Below are positions 22,008-29,935 of a DNA stretch of 31,296 nt, piece after piece. Source of the DNA: an uncultured Clostridia bacterium (lineage in GTDB: Bacteria; Bacillota; Clostridia; HGM11514); assembly GCA_902478725.1 (NCBI GenBank), contig CABSMD010000008.1, positions 1-31,296 on the forward strand. The letters run 5' to 3'. Below the pieces are notes generated by a model. The model was not told where the DNA came from, did no database searches, and saw nothing but the letters and a program-made list of their open reading frames with translations. The position numbers and the translations under genes were made by a program. The number at the start of each line of letters is the position of its first letter. The first letter of the stretch is position 1.

Positions 22008-23783
22008 ATGTACAGCAAAGGTACGATTGTGAAGGTATCGGGCCCACTCGTCATTGCGGAAGGAATGCGGGACGCCAATATGTTTGACGTAGTCCGGGTC
22101 AGCGATATGCGCTTAATCGGCGAAATTATAGAAATCCACGGGGACCGCGCCTCTATTCAGGTCTATGAGGAAACAGCCGGCTTAGGGCCAGGTGAGCCGG
22201 TGGAATCGATGGGATACCCACTCAGCGTGGAGCTTGCCCCGGGCTTGATTGAAAAGATGTACGACGGGATTCAACGCCCTCTGGAAGACATGTACGAAAA
22301 GGCCGGGCCCAATATCACGCGCGGCATTGAGGTCAGCCCGCTTGACCGGGAAAAGAAATGGGAGTTTGTCCCGAGCCGAAAAGCAGGGGAGTATGTGACA
22401 GGGGGAGACGTGATCGGCACGGTGCAGGAAACCGTCGTGGTAGAGCACCGGATCATGGTTCCGCCCGGTGTAGAGGGAAAGATTGTAAAGATTGAAAAAG
22501 GAAGCTTTACCATAACCGATACGGTTGCGGTATTAGAAGATAAAAACGGGGCGCAGGTCAATGTTTGTATGCTGCAAAGGTGGCCGGTGCGCCGCGGAAG
22601 GCCGTATAAAGAAAAGATGCCGCCGCTGGAGCCGCTGATTACGGGACAGCGGGTCATTGATACCCTTTTCCCGCTTGCAAAGGGCGGTGTTGCGGCGGTG
22701 CCAGGTCCGTTCGGTAGCGGCAAAACCGTTGTGCAGCACCAGCTTGCCAAATGGGCAGACGCGGATATCGTGGTTTACATTGGCTGCGGCGAACGTGGCA
22801 ACGAGATGACCGACGTTTTGATGGAGTTTCCGGAGCTGATCGACCCCAAAACAGGGGAGTCACTGATGAAGCGGACGGTGCTGATCGCGAACACCTCCGA
22901 CATGCCGGTTGCGGCGCGTGAGGCGTCGATCTATACGGGAATCACGATCGCCGAATACTTTCGAGACATGGGATACAGCGTGGCGCTGATGGCCGACTCC
23001 ACCTCGCGGTGGGCGGAAGCGCTTCGTGAGATGTCGGGACGGCTGGAGGAGATGCCGGGCGAGGAAGGATATCCTGCCTACCTGTCCTCTCGGTTGGCGC
23101 AGTTCTATGAGCGCGCGGGCATGGTCAAGACATTGGGCGGCGCCACCGGCGCGCTGACGGCAATCGGGGCGGTTTCCCCGCCGGGCGGTGACATCTCCGA
23201 GCCGGTGTCCCAAGCGACGCTGCGCATCGTCAAGGTGTTTTGGGGGCTAGATTCCTCATTGGCTTACCGCCGGCATTTTCCGGCGATCAACTGGCTGCAG
23301 AGTTATTCGCTATACTTAGACCGTCTGGAGGAATGGATCCGCCAGGAGGTCGCGTATGACTGGCCGGAGCTGCGCAATACCATCATGGCATTGTTGCAGC
23401 AGGAATCTGAGCTTGAGGAGATCGTCAAGCTGGTTGGCGCGGATTCCTTGTCTGAAAGCGACAAGATGATTCTGGAAACGGCGAAATCGATCCGAGAGGA
23501 CTACCTGCACCAAAACGCCTTCCACGAGGTGGACACCTACACCTCGTTGCTCAAGCAGTATAAGATGCTGCGCGTAATCGTCCGGTTCCATAACAAATGC
23601 ATGGAGGCGGTGGGCGAGGGCGTTACGGTTGACCGTTTAAACGCGTTGACGGTAAACGAACGGATTGGCAGGATGAAATACATTTCCGAACAGGAGATTG
23701 ACGAAAAATTTGCGGAGATCGAAAAAGAGATCGATGTACAGATAGAAAACCTGGTGTCAAAGGAGGAATTGGAACATGCCTAA
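22008..23783 (+). CDS. ntpA: V-type ATPase catalytic subunit A
   Basis: 591 residues from ATG 22008; an in-frame TTG at 22002 is closer (5 nt) to AGGAAAGGA and is a real alternative. N-terminal beta barrel (GTIVKVSGPLVIAEGM), the non-homologous insert (about 110-195) that sets A apart from F-type beta, then the nucleotide-binding domain with the Walker A GPFGSGKT (233-240), GCGERGNEMTDVL with catalytic Glu262, and the SRWAEALREMSGRLEEMPGEEGYPAYL signature. The C-terminal helical domain is complete. It hydrolyses or makes ATP, three copies per head. The stop overlaps the ntpB start by 8 nt. Confidence 0.97.
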   Translation: MYSKGTIVKVSGPLVIAEGMRDANMFDVVRVSDMRLIGEIIEIHGDRASIQVYEETAGLGPGEPVESMGYPLSVELAPGLIEKMYDGIQRPLEDMYEKAGPNITRGIEVSPLDREKKWEFVPSRKAGEYVTGGDVIGTVQETVVVEHRIMVPPGVEGKIVKIEKGSFTITDTVAVLEDKNGAQVNVCMLQRWPVRRGRPYKEKMPPLEPLITGQRVIDTLFPLAKGGVAAVPGPFGSGKTVVQHQLAKWADADIVVYIGCGERGNEMTDVLMEFPELIDPKTGESLMKRTVLIANTSDMPVAAREASIYTGITIAEYFRDMGYSVALMADSTSRWAEALREMSGRLEEMPGEEGYPAYLSSRLAQFYERAGMVKTLGGATGALTAIGAVSPPGGDISEPVSQATLRIVKVFWGLDSSLAYRRHFPAINWLQSYSLYLDRLEEWIRQEVAYDWPELRNTIMALLQQESELEEIVKLVGADSLSESDKMILETAKSIREDYLHQNAFHEVDTYTSLLKQYKMLRVIVRFHNKCMEAVGEGVTVDRLNALTVNERIGRMKYISEQEIDEKFAEIEKEIDVQIENLVSKEELEHA

Positions 23784-25155
23784 GGAGTATCGGACCATTT
23801 CGGAGGTTGCAGGTCCTTTGATGCTGGTAAAGAATGTAGACGGTGTAAAATTCGGCGAGCTGGGCGAGATCGAGCTGAAAAACGGCGAGGTGCGCCGTTG
23901 TAAGGTGCTTGAGGTCAATGGGAACGATGTTCTGGTGCAGTTGTTTGACAATGCCGCCGGCATCAACCTTGCTGAGAGCAAGGTGCGGTTTTTGGGAAAG
24001 AGCATCGAGCTTGCTGTCTCTCCTGACATCTTGGGCCGTATCTTTGACGGCATGGGCAATCCCATGGATGGCGGGCCCGCAATTATACCGGAGAAGCGGT
24101 TGGACGTCAACGGCGACCCGATCAACCCGGCGGCGCGCAACTACCCTTCGGAGTTTATCCAGACGGGTATTTCAGCGATCGATGGGCTGAACACACTGGT
24201 AAGAGGCCAAAAGCTGCCGATTTTCTCCGGATCCGGCCTGCCTCACGCGCAGCTGGCGGCCCAGATCGCGCGGCAAGCGAAGGTGCTGGGGAGTGACGCG
24301 AAATTCGCCGTTGTGTTCGCAGCGGTCGGCACCACCTTTGAAGAAGCGGATTATTTTATCTCAGATTTTAGAAAAACGGGCGCGATTGACCGCGCGGCAG
24401 TGTTTGTCAATCTGGCAAACGACCCGGCGATTGAGCGTATTTCCACGCCGCGTATGGCGCTGACGGCGGCCGAATATCTGGCGTTTGACTGTGACATGCA
24501 TGTGCTTGTCATTATAACCGACATCACAAACTATGCCGAGGCGCTGCGGGAGGTTTCGGCCGCCCGGAAAGAGGTACCGGGACGGCGCGGTTATCCGGGT
24601 TATCTGTACACCGACCTTGCGACGATGTATGAACGCGCCGGTCGTAAACGCGGCTGCGAGGGGAGTATCACATTGATCCCGATCCTGACCATGCCGGAGG
24701 ACGACAAAACCCATCCGATCCCCGACCTGACCGGCTACATCACCGAGGGGCAGATTATCCTGAGCCGGGAACTGTACCGTAAGAACGTGTTCCCGCCGAT
24801 CGATGTGTTGCCCTCCCTGTCCCGTCTGAAGGACAAGGGGATCGGCAAAGGCAAGACCCGTGAGGATCACGCGGACACGATGAATCAGCTGTTTGCCGCG
24901 TATGCGCGCGGGAAGGAAGCCAAGGAGCTGACGGTTATTCTGGGCGAGGCAGCGCTTTCGGATATCGATAAGCTGTATGCCAAGTTCTCAGATGAGTTTG
25001 AAAAGGTCTATGTCTCCCAGGGATTTGATACGGACAGAAGCATCGAGGAGACGTTGTCCATTGGCTGGAAGTTGTTGTCCATCCTTCCTAAGAGTGAGCT
25101 AAAGCGTATCCGAGACGAATATCTGGACGAGTATTTCCCGGACGATGTAGAGTGA
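23776..25155 (+). CDS. ntpB: V-type ATPase regulatory subunit B
   Basis: 459 residues, ATG 23776 with AAGGAGG upstream inside the ntpA end. Same fold as A but non-catalytic: at the P-loop place it has FSGSGLPHAQLAAQ (150-163), lacking the GKT. Other signs are LGRIFDGMGNPMDGG (86-100), the YTDLATMYERAGR segment and PDLTGYITEGQI. It contributes an Arg finger to the A active site and binds the peripheral stalks. Full length for the family. Confidence 0.97.
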   Translation: MPKEYRTISEVAGPLMLVKNVDGVKFGELGEIELKNGEVRRCKVLEVNGNDVLVQLFDNAAGINLAESKVRFLGKSIELAVSPDILGRIFDGMGNPMDGGPAIIPEKRLDVNGDPINPAARNYPSEFIQTGISAIDGLNTLVRGQKLPIFSGSGLPHAQLAAQIARQAKVLGSDAKFAVVFAAVGTTFEEADYFISDFRKTGAIDRAAVFVNLANDPAIERISTPRMALTAAEYLAFDCDMHVLVIITDITNYAEALREVSAARKEVPGRRGYPGYLYTDLATMYERAGRKRGCEGSITLIPILTMPEDDKTHPIPDLTGYITEGQIILSRELYRKNVFPPIDVLPSLSRLKDKGIGKGKTREDHADTMNQLFAAYARGKEAKELTVILGEAALSDIDKLYAKFSDEFEKVYVSQGFDTDRSIEETLSIGWKLLSILPKSELKRIRDEYLDEYFPDDVE

Positions 25156-25241
25156 CGGCTCGGATTTGTAGGTAAAATGGGTATTCTATAGCTTCTCCAA
25201 AATCGGTTGAAGCGGTAACCAACCAAGGTGGGTGAAAAGAA

Positions 25242-25895
25242 TTGGCAGAAATTAGGGTGAATCCTACCAGAATGGAGCTGACGAGGCTCAAAAAAAAGCT
25301 GGCGGTGGCGCGGCGCGGGCACCGTCTGTTAAAGGATAAGCGGGACGAGCTGATGCGCCAGTTTCTCGAGCTGGTGCGTGAGAACCGAAGCCTGCGCGAA
25401 GAGGTGGAGCAAAGCCTGATGCAGGCGTACGGCAATTTTTTGATCGCAAGCGCGTTGATGTCCTCAGAAGCATTGGAAGAGGCGTTGATGTATCCGAGCA
25501 AAAAGGTGAGTCTGGAGGTTTCTCAAAAAAATATCATGAGTGTGGATGTACCGCAATTCCAATTCCATAACGAGATTGAAAATACCAGCATTTATCCCTA
25601 TGGAACGGCGTTTACATCCGGTGAATTGGACCGGGCGGTGCGCGTACTTTCTGACGTGTTTGACAAGTTGCTGCTGTTGGCCGAACGGGAAAAAACGGTC
25701 GAATTGCTGGCAGATGAAATTGAGAAAACCCGCCGGCGGGTGAACGCGCTGGAATATGTCATGATTCCGGATTTGACGGTGGCGATCAAGAGCATCACCA
25801 TGAAGCTGGATGAAAACGAGCGCGGTAACCTGACGAGGCTGATGAAGGTCAAGGATATGATGATTGCCGAGCAGCTGCAAAAAAATCAGTCTTAA
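25242..25895 (+). CDS. ntpD: V-type ATPase subunit D (rotor shaft)
   Basis: 217 residues from TTG 25242 with AAGGTGGGTG about 7 nt upstream. N-terminal VNPTRMELTRLKKKLAVARRGHRLLKDKRDEL is the subunit D signature; the N- and C-terminal helices (the latter RRRVNALEYVMIPDLTVAIKSI) form the antiparallel coiled coil that turns inside the A3B3 head. Last gene of the ATPase operon, separated from ntpB by 86 nt without a gene (only a short GGTT/AACC hairpin at 25205-25220 region), and followed by a strong terminator. Confidence 0.94.
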   Translation: MAEIRVNPTRMELTRLKKKLAVARRGHRLLKDKRDELMRQFLELVRENRSLREEVEQSLMQAYGNFLIASALMSSEALEEALMYPSKKVSLEVSQKNIMSVDVPQFQFHNEIENTSIYPYGTAFTSGELDRAVRVLSDVFDKLLLLAEREKTVELLADEIEKTRRRVNALEYVMIPDLTVAIKSITMKLDENERGNLTRLMKVKDMMIAEQLQKNQS

Positions 25896-25903
25896 GATTT
25901 TAA

Positions 25904-25933
25904 AAGAACCGGTTCAAGAACCGGTTCTTTTTT
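25904..25933. terminator. Bidirectional terminator between the ATPase and feo operons
   Basis: An 11-bp perfect stem AAGAACCGGTT/AACCGGTTCTT (25904-25914 with 25919-25929, loop CAAG) followed by a T run on the plus strand and by TTTT on the minus strand. It ends both convergent operons. Confidence 0.9.
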
Positions 25934-25988
25934 GATCTGCCTGCATTTCTGCCAAAGTCGCAAAATGGACCTGTTTTGTTGGTATTCG

Positions 25989-26138
25989 TCAGTGTTTGTG
26001 GCATATCTGTGACATTGCGCAGTCTGAGCAGCCACAACCACAGGAGCCTTTTCCCTGCTTTTTTTTCTTTCTCATATAAAACAGGATCAACACCACAACG
26101 GCAATCAGCACAACAGAAATTACAATGGTCGCTACCAT
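25989..26138 (-). CDS. FeoB-associated Cys-rich membrane peptide
   Basis: 49 residues, with AAGGAGG just upstream of ATG 26138. A single membrane helix (residues 2-21, VATIVISVVLIAVVVLILFY), a lysine cluster (RKKKKQGK), then a Cys-rich tail CGCGCSDCAMSQICH. This is the FeoB_associated family layout, which always lies just downstream of feoB, as here (28 nt). The Cys tail probably handles iron at the inner face of the transporter; its role is otherwise not established. It is short and easily missed. Confidence 0.9.
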   Translation of the reverse strand: MVATIVISVVLIAVVVLILFYMRKKKKQGKGSCGCGCSDCAMSQICHKH

Positions 26139-26166
26139 AGCACAGACCTCCTTCAAGGCTATCTAA

Positions 26167-28650
26167 CTATTTTATACTTAAAACATTGGCTGGCTTATCT
26201 TTTATCGTGAGCATCCCGCTCTCCTTATATGGACGAACAAGCAGATAGACAAACGCTACCACGACAATAATTGCCACTGCTGTTCCGATGCCAAATCCGC
26301 CGCCCGTGAAGAAATTTCCGAATTGATAGATACAGAGCGAAACCGCATAGGCAAACACCGTCTGATATCCGATTGCGAACCAGGTCCATTTTGCGCTGTT
26401 CATTTCGCGCTTGATGGCGCCGATCGCTGCGAAGCAGGGGGCGCAAAGCAGGTTGAATACGAGGAAAGAGTATGCCGCAACCGCCGTAAAGCTCGATGCG
26501 AGCGTTCCCCAAATTTCCACGCCGTCCTCAGCAACCTCTGCAAAACCATATAGAATACCAAACGTACCGACGACGTTTTCCTTTGCAATCAGCCCTGTGA
26601 TCGCTGCAACCGCAGCCTGCCAGTTGCCCCAGCCCAGCGGTGCAAACAACGGTGCGATCACCCTGCCGATTTGCGCCAGAATGGAGTTGTTCAGGTCTTC
26701 GACCAAACCAAAGCTGCCGTCTTCTATGCCGAATCCTTGCAGGAACCAGAGTACGATCGTTGAAAGCAGGATAATGGTTCCGGCCTTTTTGATGAATGAC
26801 CAACCGCGTTCCCACATGCTTCTCAAAACATTGCCGGCTGTCGGCATATGGTAAGAGGGGAGCTCCATCACAAACGGCGCGGGGTCTCCGGAAAACATCT
26901 TCGTCTTTTTTAAGATGATACCGGAAATAACAATTGCCGCGACTCCAACAAAATATGCGCTGGGAGCGACCCACCACGCACCGCCGAACAATGCGCCTGC
27001 TATAAGCGCGATGATGGGAAGCTTTGCACCGCAGGGGATGAAGGTGGTAGTCATGATCGTCATTTTTCGGTCACGGTCATTTTCAATGGTGCGTGACGCC
27101 ATGATGCCCGGAATGCCACAGCCTGTACCGATCAGCATTGGAATAAACGATTTGCCCGAAAGACCGAATTTTCTAAAAATCCTGTCCATGATGAAGGCAA
27201 TACGCGCCATATAGCCGCAAGCTTCCAAAAAAGCAAGGAAGAGGAACAAAACCAATAACTGCGGCACAAAGCCCAGGACGGCACCAACACCGGCTACGAT
27301 ACCATCTAAAATCAAGCTGTTGAGCCAGTCGGCCGTACCTATTGCCTCCAGGGCTTTTTCAAACAGCACCGGAATGCCGGGTACCCATACCCCAAAATCG
27401 GCGGGATCGGGTTCTTTCGTCGCCAGCGCCCGCTGGAAGGCGGTGATGTTGACGGGGATTTTCTCCTCAATTTCGCCGTCCTCATTTTCTATTTCCGCAA
27501 TGGCCTTAATGGCCGCAGCCTCCTCCGCGAATGCTTCCATTGCGGTCTCATCCGGCTCTTCTGTTCTCAAGGCTTCTGTAATTCCTGCTGTGTCAATGCC
27601 TCTTTCTTCAGCCTCTGCCAAGAATGCCTCGATTTTGGCCTGTTCGGTTTCCCATTCTCCAACCGACTCTTCATAGGCTGAACTGCCAATGCCAAACAAG
27701 TGCCAGCCATCGCCGAATACGCCGTCGTTTGCCCAATCGGTCGCCCATGTGCCGACGGTAGTAACCGATACGAAATATACGATAAACATGACTACCGCAA
27801 AAATGGGAAGCGCAAGCCAACGGTTTGTGACCACCTTATCAATTTTGTCCGAGCTGGTCAACTGCGATTTGTTTCTTTTTTGATAACATTTATTTATAAT
27901 AGAGGATATGTAGTGATAGCGTTCATTGGTGATAATACTTTCGGTGTCGTCATCCATTTCATGTTCAGCCTCATCAATCACATCCGAGACATCCGGCAAG
28001 TTATGAAGCAGCGCCGAGATCTTTTCATCCCGTTCAAACAGCTTGATGGCATAAAAACGCCTCTGTTCCGGGCTGACGCTGCTGCCGATCCGGTCGGCTA
28101 TGCGGTTTAAATACCCTTCCGCCCGGGAGCTGAACCGATGTCCCGGAACAGATCCCTGCCGGCCTTTCGCTACCGCCACTGCCCGTTGTGCCGCCTCAAG
28201 GATACCCGTACCCTTCAAAGCCGAAATCGCCACGACTTCACAGCCCAGCTCCATACGCAATCTCTCAAAATCAATATGGTCGCCGTTTTTCTTAACAACA
28301 TCCATCATGTTGACTGCTACAACGACAGGAATTCCAAGCTCAGTCAATTGTGTGGTCAGATATAGATTCCTTTCGATGTTGCTTCCGTCTACGATATTCA
28401 ATATTGCGTCTGGCCGTTCGTTCATCAGGTAATTTCTTGCTACTACCTCCTCCAACGTGTAAGGAGACAGGGAATAGATACCAGGCAGGTCTATTATAGA
28501 GACCTCTTTATGTCCTTTTAACCTGCCTTCCTTTTTTTCCACTGTAACGCCTGGCCAGTTTCCGACAAATTGGTTGGAGCCTGTCAGTGCGTTGAACAGG
28601 GTCGTTTTACCGGAGTTTGGGTTTCCGGCAAGCGCGATCTTGATTGACAT
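26167..28650 (-). CDS. feoB: Ferrous iron transport protein B
   Basis: 827 residues. N-terminal G domain: ALAGNPNSGKTTLFNAL (7-22, G1), IDLPGIYS (53-60, G3), NMMD (114-117, G4) and SALKG (143-147, G5), then a guanine dissociation inhibitor-like helical region. The membrane part begins near 280; the nucleoside-gate regions include GCGIPGIMASRTIEND and CGAKLPIIALIAGALFG. It drives Fe2+ uptake across the cytoplasmic membrane under low oxygen. Residues about 325-420, between the first two membrane helices, form a long Glu-rich segment. AGGGGG lies 9 nt before ATG 28650. An iron-box palindrome sits between it and feoA. Confidence 0.96.
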   Translation of the reverse strand: MSIKIALAGNPNSGKTTLFNALTGSNQFVGNWPGVTVEKKEGRLKGHKEVSIIDLPGIYSLSPYTLEEVVARNYLMNERPDAILNIVDGSNIERNLYLTTQLTELGIPVVVAVNMMDVVKKNGDHIDFERLRMELGCEVVAISALKGTGILEAAQRAVAVAKGRQGSVPGHRFSSRAEGYLNRIADRIGSSVSPEQRRFYAIKLFERDEKISALLHNLPDVSDVIDEAEHEMDDDTESIITNERYHYISSIINKCYQKRNKSQLTSSDKIDKVVTNRWLALPIFAVVMFIVYFVSVTTVGTWATDWANDGVFGDGWHLFGIGSSAYEESVGEWETEQAKIEAFLAEAEERGIDTAGITEALRTEEPDETAMEAFAEEAAAIKAIAEIENEDGEIEEKIPVNITAFQRALATKEPDPADFGVWVPGIPVLFEKALEAIGTADWLNSLILDGIVAGVGAVLGFVPQLLVLFLFLAFLEACGYMARIAFIMDRIFRKFGLSGKSFIPMLIGTGCGIPGIMASRTIENDRDRKMTIMTTTFIPCGAKLPIIALIAGALFGGAWWVAPSAYFVGVAAIVISGIILKKTKMFSGDPAPFVMELPSYHMPTAGNVLRSMWERGWSFIKKAGTIILLSTIVLWFLQGFGIEDGSFGLVEDLNNSILAQIGRVIAPLFAPLGWGNWQAAVAAITGLIAKENVVGTFGILYGFAEVAEDGVEIWGTLASSFTAVAAYSFLVFNLLCAPCFAAIGAIKREMNSAKWTWFAIGYQTVFAYAVSLCIYQFGNFFTGGGFGIGTAVAIIVVVAFVYLLVRPYKESGMLTIKDKPANVLSIK

Positions 28651-28669
28651 AACAAATACCCCCTAAAAT

Positions 28670-28689
28670 GAGTTAGGAAAGTCTAACTC
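28670..28689. promoter_or_regulatory. DtxR-type operator between feoA and feoB
   Basis: GAGTTAGGAAAGTCTAACTC: seven-base arms GAGTTAG/CTAACTC around 6 bases, i.e. TTAG-N6-CTAA. It may overlap the -10 of an internal feoB promoter on the minus strand (TTGGTT, 17 nt, TAGAGT), which would allow iron control of feoB on its own. Confidence 0.6.
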
Positions 28690-28702
28690 TATCTTAAAAT
28701 TT

Positions 28703-28924
28703 TTAATTAACCAAAATTTTTTGTGCGTCTGCCTTACGCAGTGATAATTCATACCCACGAACCGTCACCTCAACCGGATCGCCTAAGGGGGCCACCTTGC
28801 GGACATGAATCTGGGTTCCTTTCGTGATGCCCATGTCCATAATGCGGCGTTTTACAGCGCCCTCCCCCTCGAGCTTAACAACCTCTGCTGACTGCCCAAC
28901 CTTAATATCCTTCAGTGTGCGCAT
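28703..28924 (-). CDS. feoA: FeoA (second copy, next to feoB)
   Basis: 73 residues from ATG 28924; GGAAAGGAAG lies upstream, and a TTG two codons earlier is less likely. SH3-like FeoA fold: TLKDIKVGQSAEVVKL at the start, RRIMDMGITKGTQIHVRKVAPLGDP in the middle and VTVRGYELSLRKADAQKI at the end. FeoA is a small cytoplasmic partner thought to control FeoB GTPase or gating. This copy keeps the PLGDPV motif of canonical FeoA. It lies 52 nt before feoB. Confidence 0.92.
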   Translation of the reverse strand: MRTLKDIKVGQSAEVVKLEGEGAVKRRIMDMGITKGTQIHVRKVAPLGDPVEVTVRGYELSLRKADAQKILVN

Positions 28925-28953
28925 ACTCAACTTCCTTTCCGTATTCTTATTGA

Positions 28954-29166
28954 TTATACAAATATTCTGCTTGCCATTGCTTTATCAATAGCAACGCGGG
29001 TATCCTTAACAGTAACGATCATGTTTCCCGCCAGTTCTGCTATGACTGTTACCTCACATCCTGCAACAAAACCAAGGTTTTCTAAAAAACGCCTGGTGTC
29101 ATCCTTACCGCCGATCCTAACGACCTGCATTTTTTCCCCTACATTGGCCATAGACAAAGGCATCAT
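28954..29166 (-). CDS. feoA: FeoA (first copy)
   Basis: 70 residues from ATG 29166 (GGAGG 4 nt upstream); the adjacent ATG at 29163, with 7-nt spacing, is equally plausible. Same SH3-like fold: LSMANVGEKMQVVRIGG, RRFLENLGFVAGCEVTVIAEL, MIVTVKDTRVAIDKAMASRI. It lacks the PLGDP loop found in the other copy (ELAGN instead), so the two are diverged paralogues, as is common in Clostridia operons with feoA-feoA-feoB. First gene of the feo operon; 29 nt before the second copy. Confidence 0.9.
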   Translation of the reverse strand: MMPLSMANVGEKMQVVRIGGKDDTRRFLENLGFVAGCEVTVIAELAGNMIVTVKDTRVAIDKAMASRIFV

Positions 29167-29181
29167 GGTTCCTCCTATCAA

Positions 29182-29195
29182 TTAGTTTAAACTAA
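29182..29195. promoter_or_regulatory. DtxR-type operator in the feoA leader
   Basis: TTAGTTTAAACTAA, a perfect palindrome with the TTAG-N6-CTAA spacing of the other sites. It lies about 40 nt downstream of the feo start point and just before the feoA ribosome site (29170-29175), so bound repressor could block elongation. Confidence 0.6.
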
Positions 29196-29213
29196 CTTCA
29201 GTTTTAAAATAAT

Positions 29214-29231
29214 GGTTAGTATTACCTAACC
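29214..29231. promoter_or_regulatory. DtxR-type operator at the feo start point
   Basis: GGTTAGTATTACCTAACC, with six-base arms GGTTAG and CTAACC around TATTAC. It is close to the known DtxR/IdeR consensus (TTAGGTTAGSCTAACCTAA). It lies immediately downstream of the feo -10 box (29240-29245), covering the transcription start. Confidence 0.75.
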
Positions 29232-29239
29232 CATAAATC

Positions 29240-29268
29240 AGTCTATCACAACAAATCTTAATTGTCAA
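29240..29268 (-). promoter_or_regulatory. feo operon promoter
   Basis: On the minus strand TTGACA (29268-29263), 17-nt spacer, TAGACT (29245-29240). Start near 29233, inside or at the edge of the operator at 29214-29231. Confidence 0.75.
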
Positions 29269-29327
29269 TATATTCTTACAAAAAAATCAATGCTTATGAA
29301 ACAACGGGAACCCGTCAAAGGGTTGGT

Positions 29328-29356
29328 TTGACATATCTAACCCCATATGCTATACT
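29328..29356 (+). promoter_or_regulatory. Promoter and imperfect operator of the DtxR-like gene
   Basis: TTGACA (29328-29333), 17-nt spacer, TATACT (29351-29356), 22 nt before the start codon region. GGTTTG-ACATAT-CTAACC (29325-29342) matches the feo operator pattern with one mismatch (TTTG for TTAG) and covers the -35 box, so weak self-repression is likely. Confidence 0.75.
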
Positions 29357-29378
29357 TAAAACGACAGGAGGCACGGGT

Positions 29379-29759
29379 ATGCAGATTAAAGAATCAGCGG
29401 AAAATTATTTGGAAACTATTTTAATGATAAAGAATAAAAAGGGGTATGTGCGCAGTATAGACATCGCACATGAGCTTTCTTTTACCAAGCCCAGCGTTTC
29501 GGTGGCGATGAAGTCGTTTCGGGAAGAAGGGTATATCACGGTAGATGAAACCGGCGGGATAACGCTAACCGAAAAAGGCCTTGCAATCGCTAAAAGGGTA
29601 TACGAACGCCATCAGGTGATCGCAGAGGCGTTGATGCTTTTGGGCGTTGATGAGAAAACCGCGTATGAGGACAGCTGTAAAATCGAGCATGATATCAGCA
29701 ACCAGAGCTTTGAAAAGATAAAAGAGCATTTGGCGAAGAACCATTGTTTGCTGGAATAA
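29379..29759 (+). CDS. Metal-dependent DtxR/IdeR-like repressor
   Basis: 126 residues; ATG 29379 has AGGAGG 8 nt upstream, and the longer frame from 29262 crosses the promoter. N-terminal winged helix: DIAHELSFTKPSVSVAMKSFREEGYI (28-53). Metal ligands by alignment to DtxR (Met10, His79, Cys102, Glu105, His106): Asn9, His78 (ERHQ), Cys100, Glu103 and His104 (SCKIEHDIS). Manganese-type MntR has Asp8 and Glu99 instead, so the Cys100-x-x-Glu-His pattern points to iron. No C-terminal SH3 domain, so it is the short two-domain form. Together with the palindromes around it, it most likely represses the feo operon when Fe2+ is high. The first ligand (Asn9) is unusual. Confidence 0.9.
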   Translation: MQIKESAENYLETILMIKNKKGYVRSIDIAHELSFTKPSVSVAMKSFREEGYITVDETGGITLTEKGLAIAKRVYERHQVIAEALMLLGVDEKTAYEDSCKIEHDISNQSFEKIKEHLAKNHCLLE

Positions 29760-29838
29760 AAACAGAACTTGCGTTTCCTTCATAATATCTTAAGTATTTT
29801 ATGAGAAAAAAAGCAGCTTTCTTTTCTAAAATCCGAAT

Positions 29839-29890
29839 AAAAAACAGCCCTTGTCATGGTATGCTAATATACACTGGCAGGGTTGTTTTT
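29839..29890 (+). terminator. Long imperfect hairpin with T run, likely terminator of the DtxR-like gene
   Basis: AAAAAACAGCCC (29839-29850) pairs with GGGTTGTTTTT (29880-29890, one G-U), and the interior continues to pair with bulges up to a GTAT/ATAC tip. It looks like a terminator with an extended stem. It ends only 45 nt before the start of the next gene, so it may instead be an attenuator, or that gene may use an extended -10-like TGCTAATAT (29862-29870) in the loop. Confidence 0.6.
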
Positions 29891-29935
29891 CTATATTTCG
29901 GGGGTACAAAAGATTTGGAAGAAAGGAAAGTTTTT

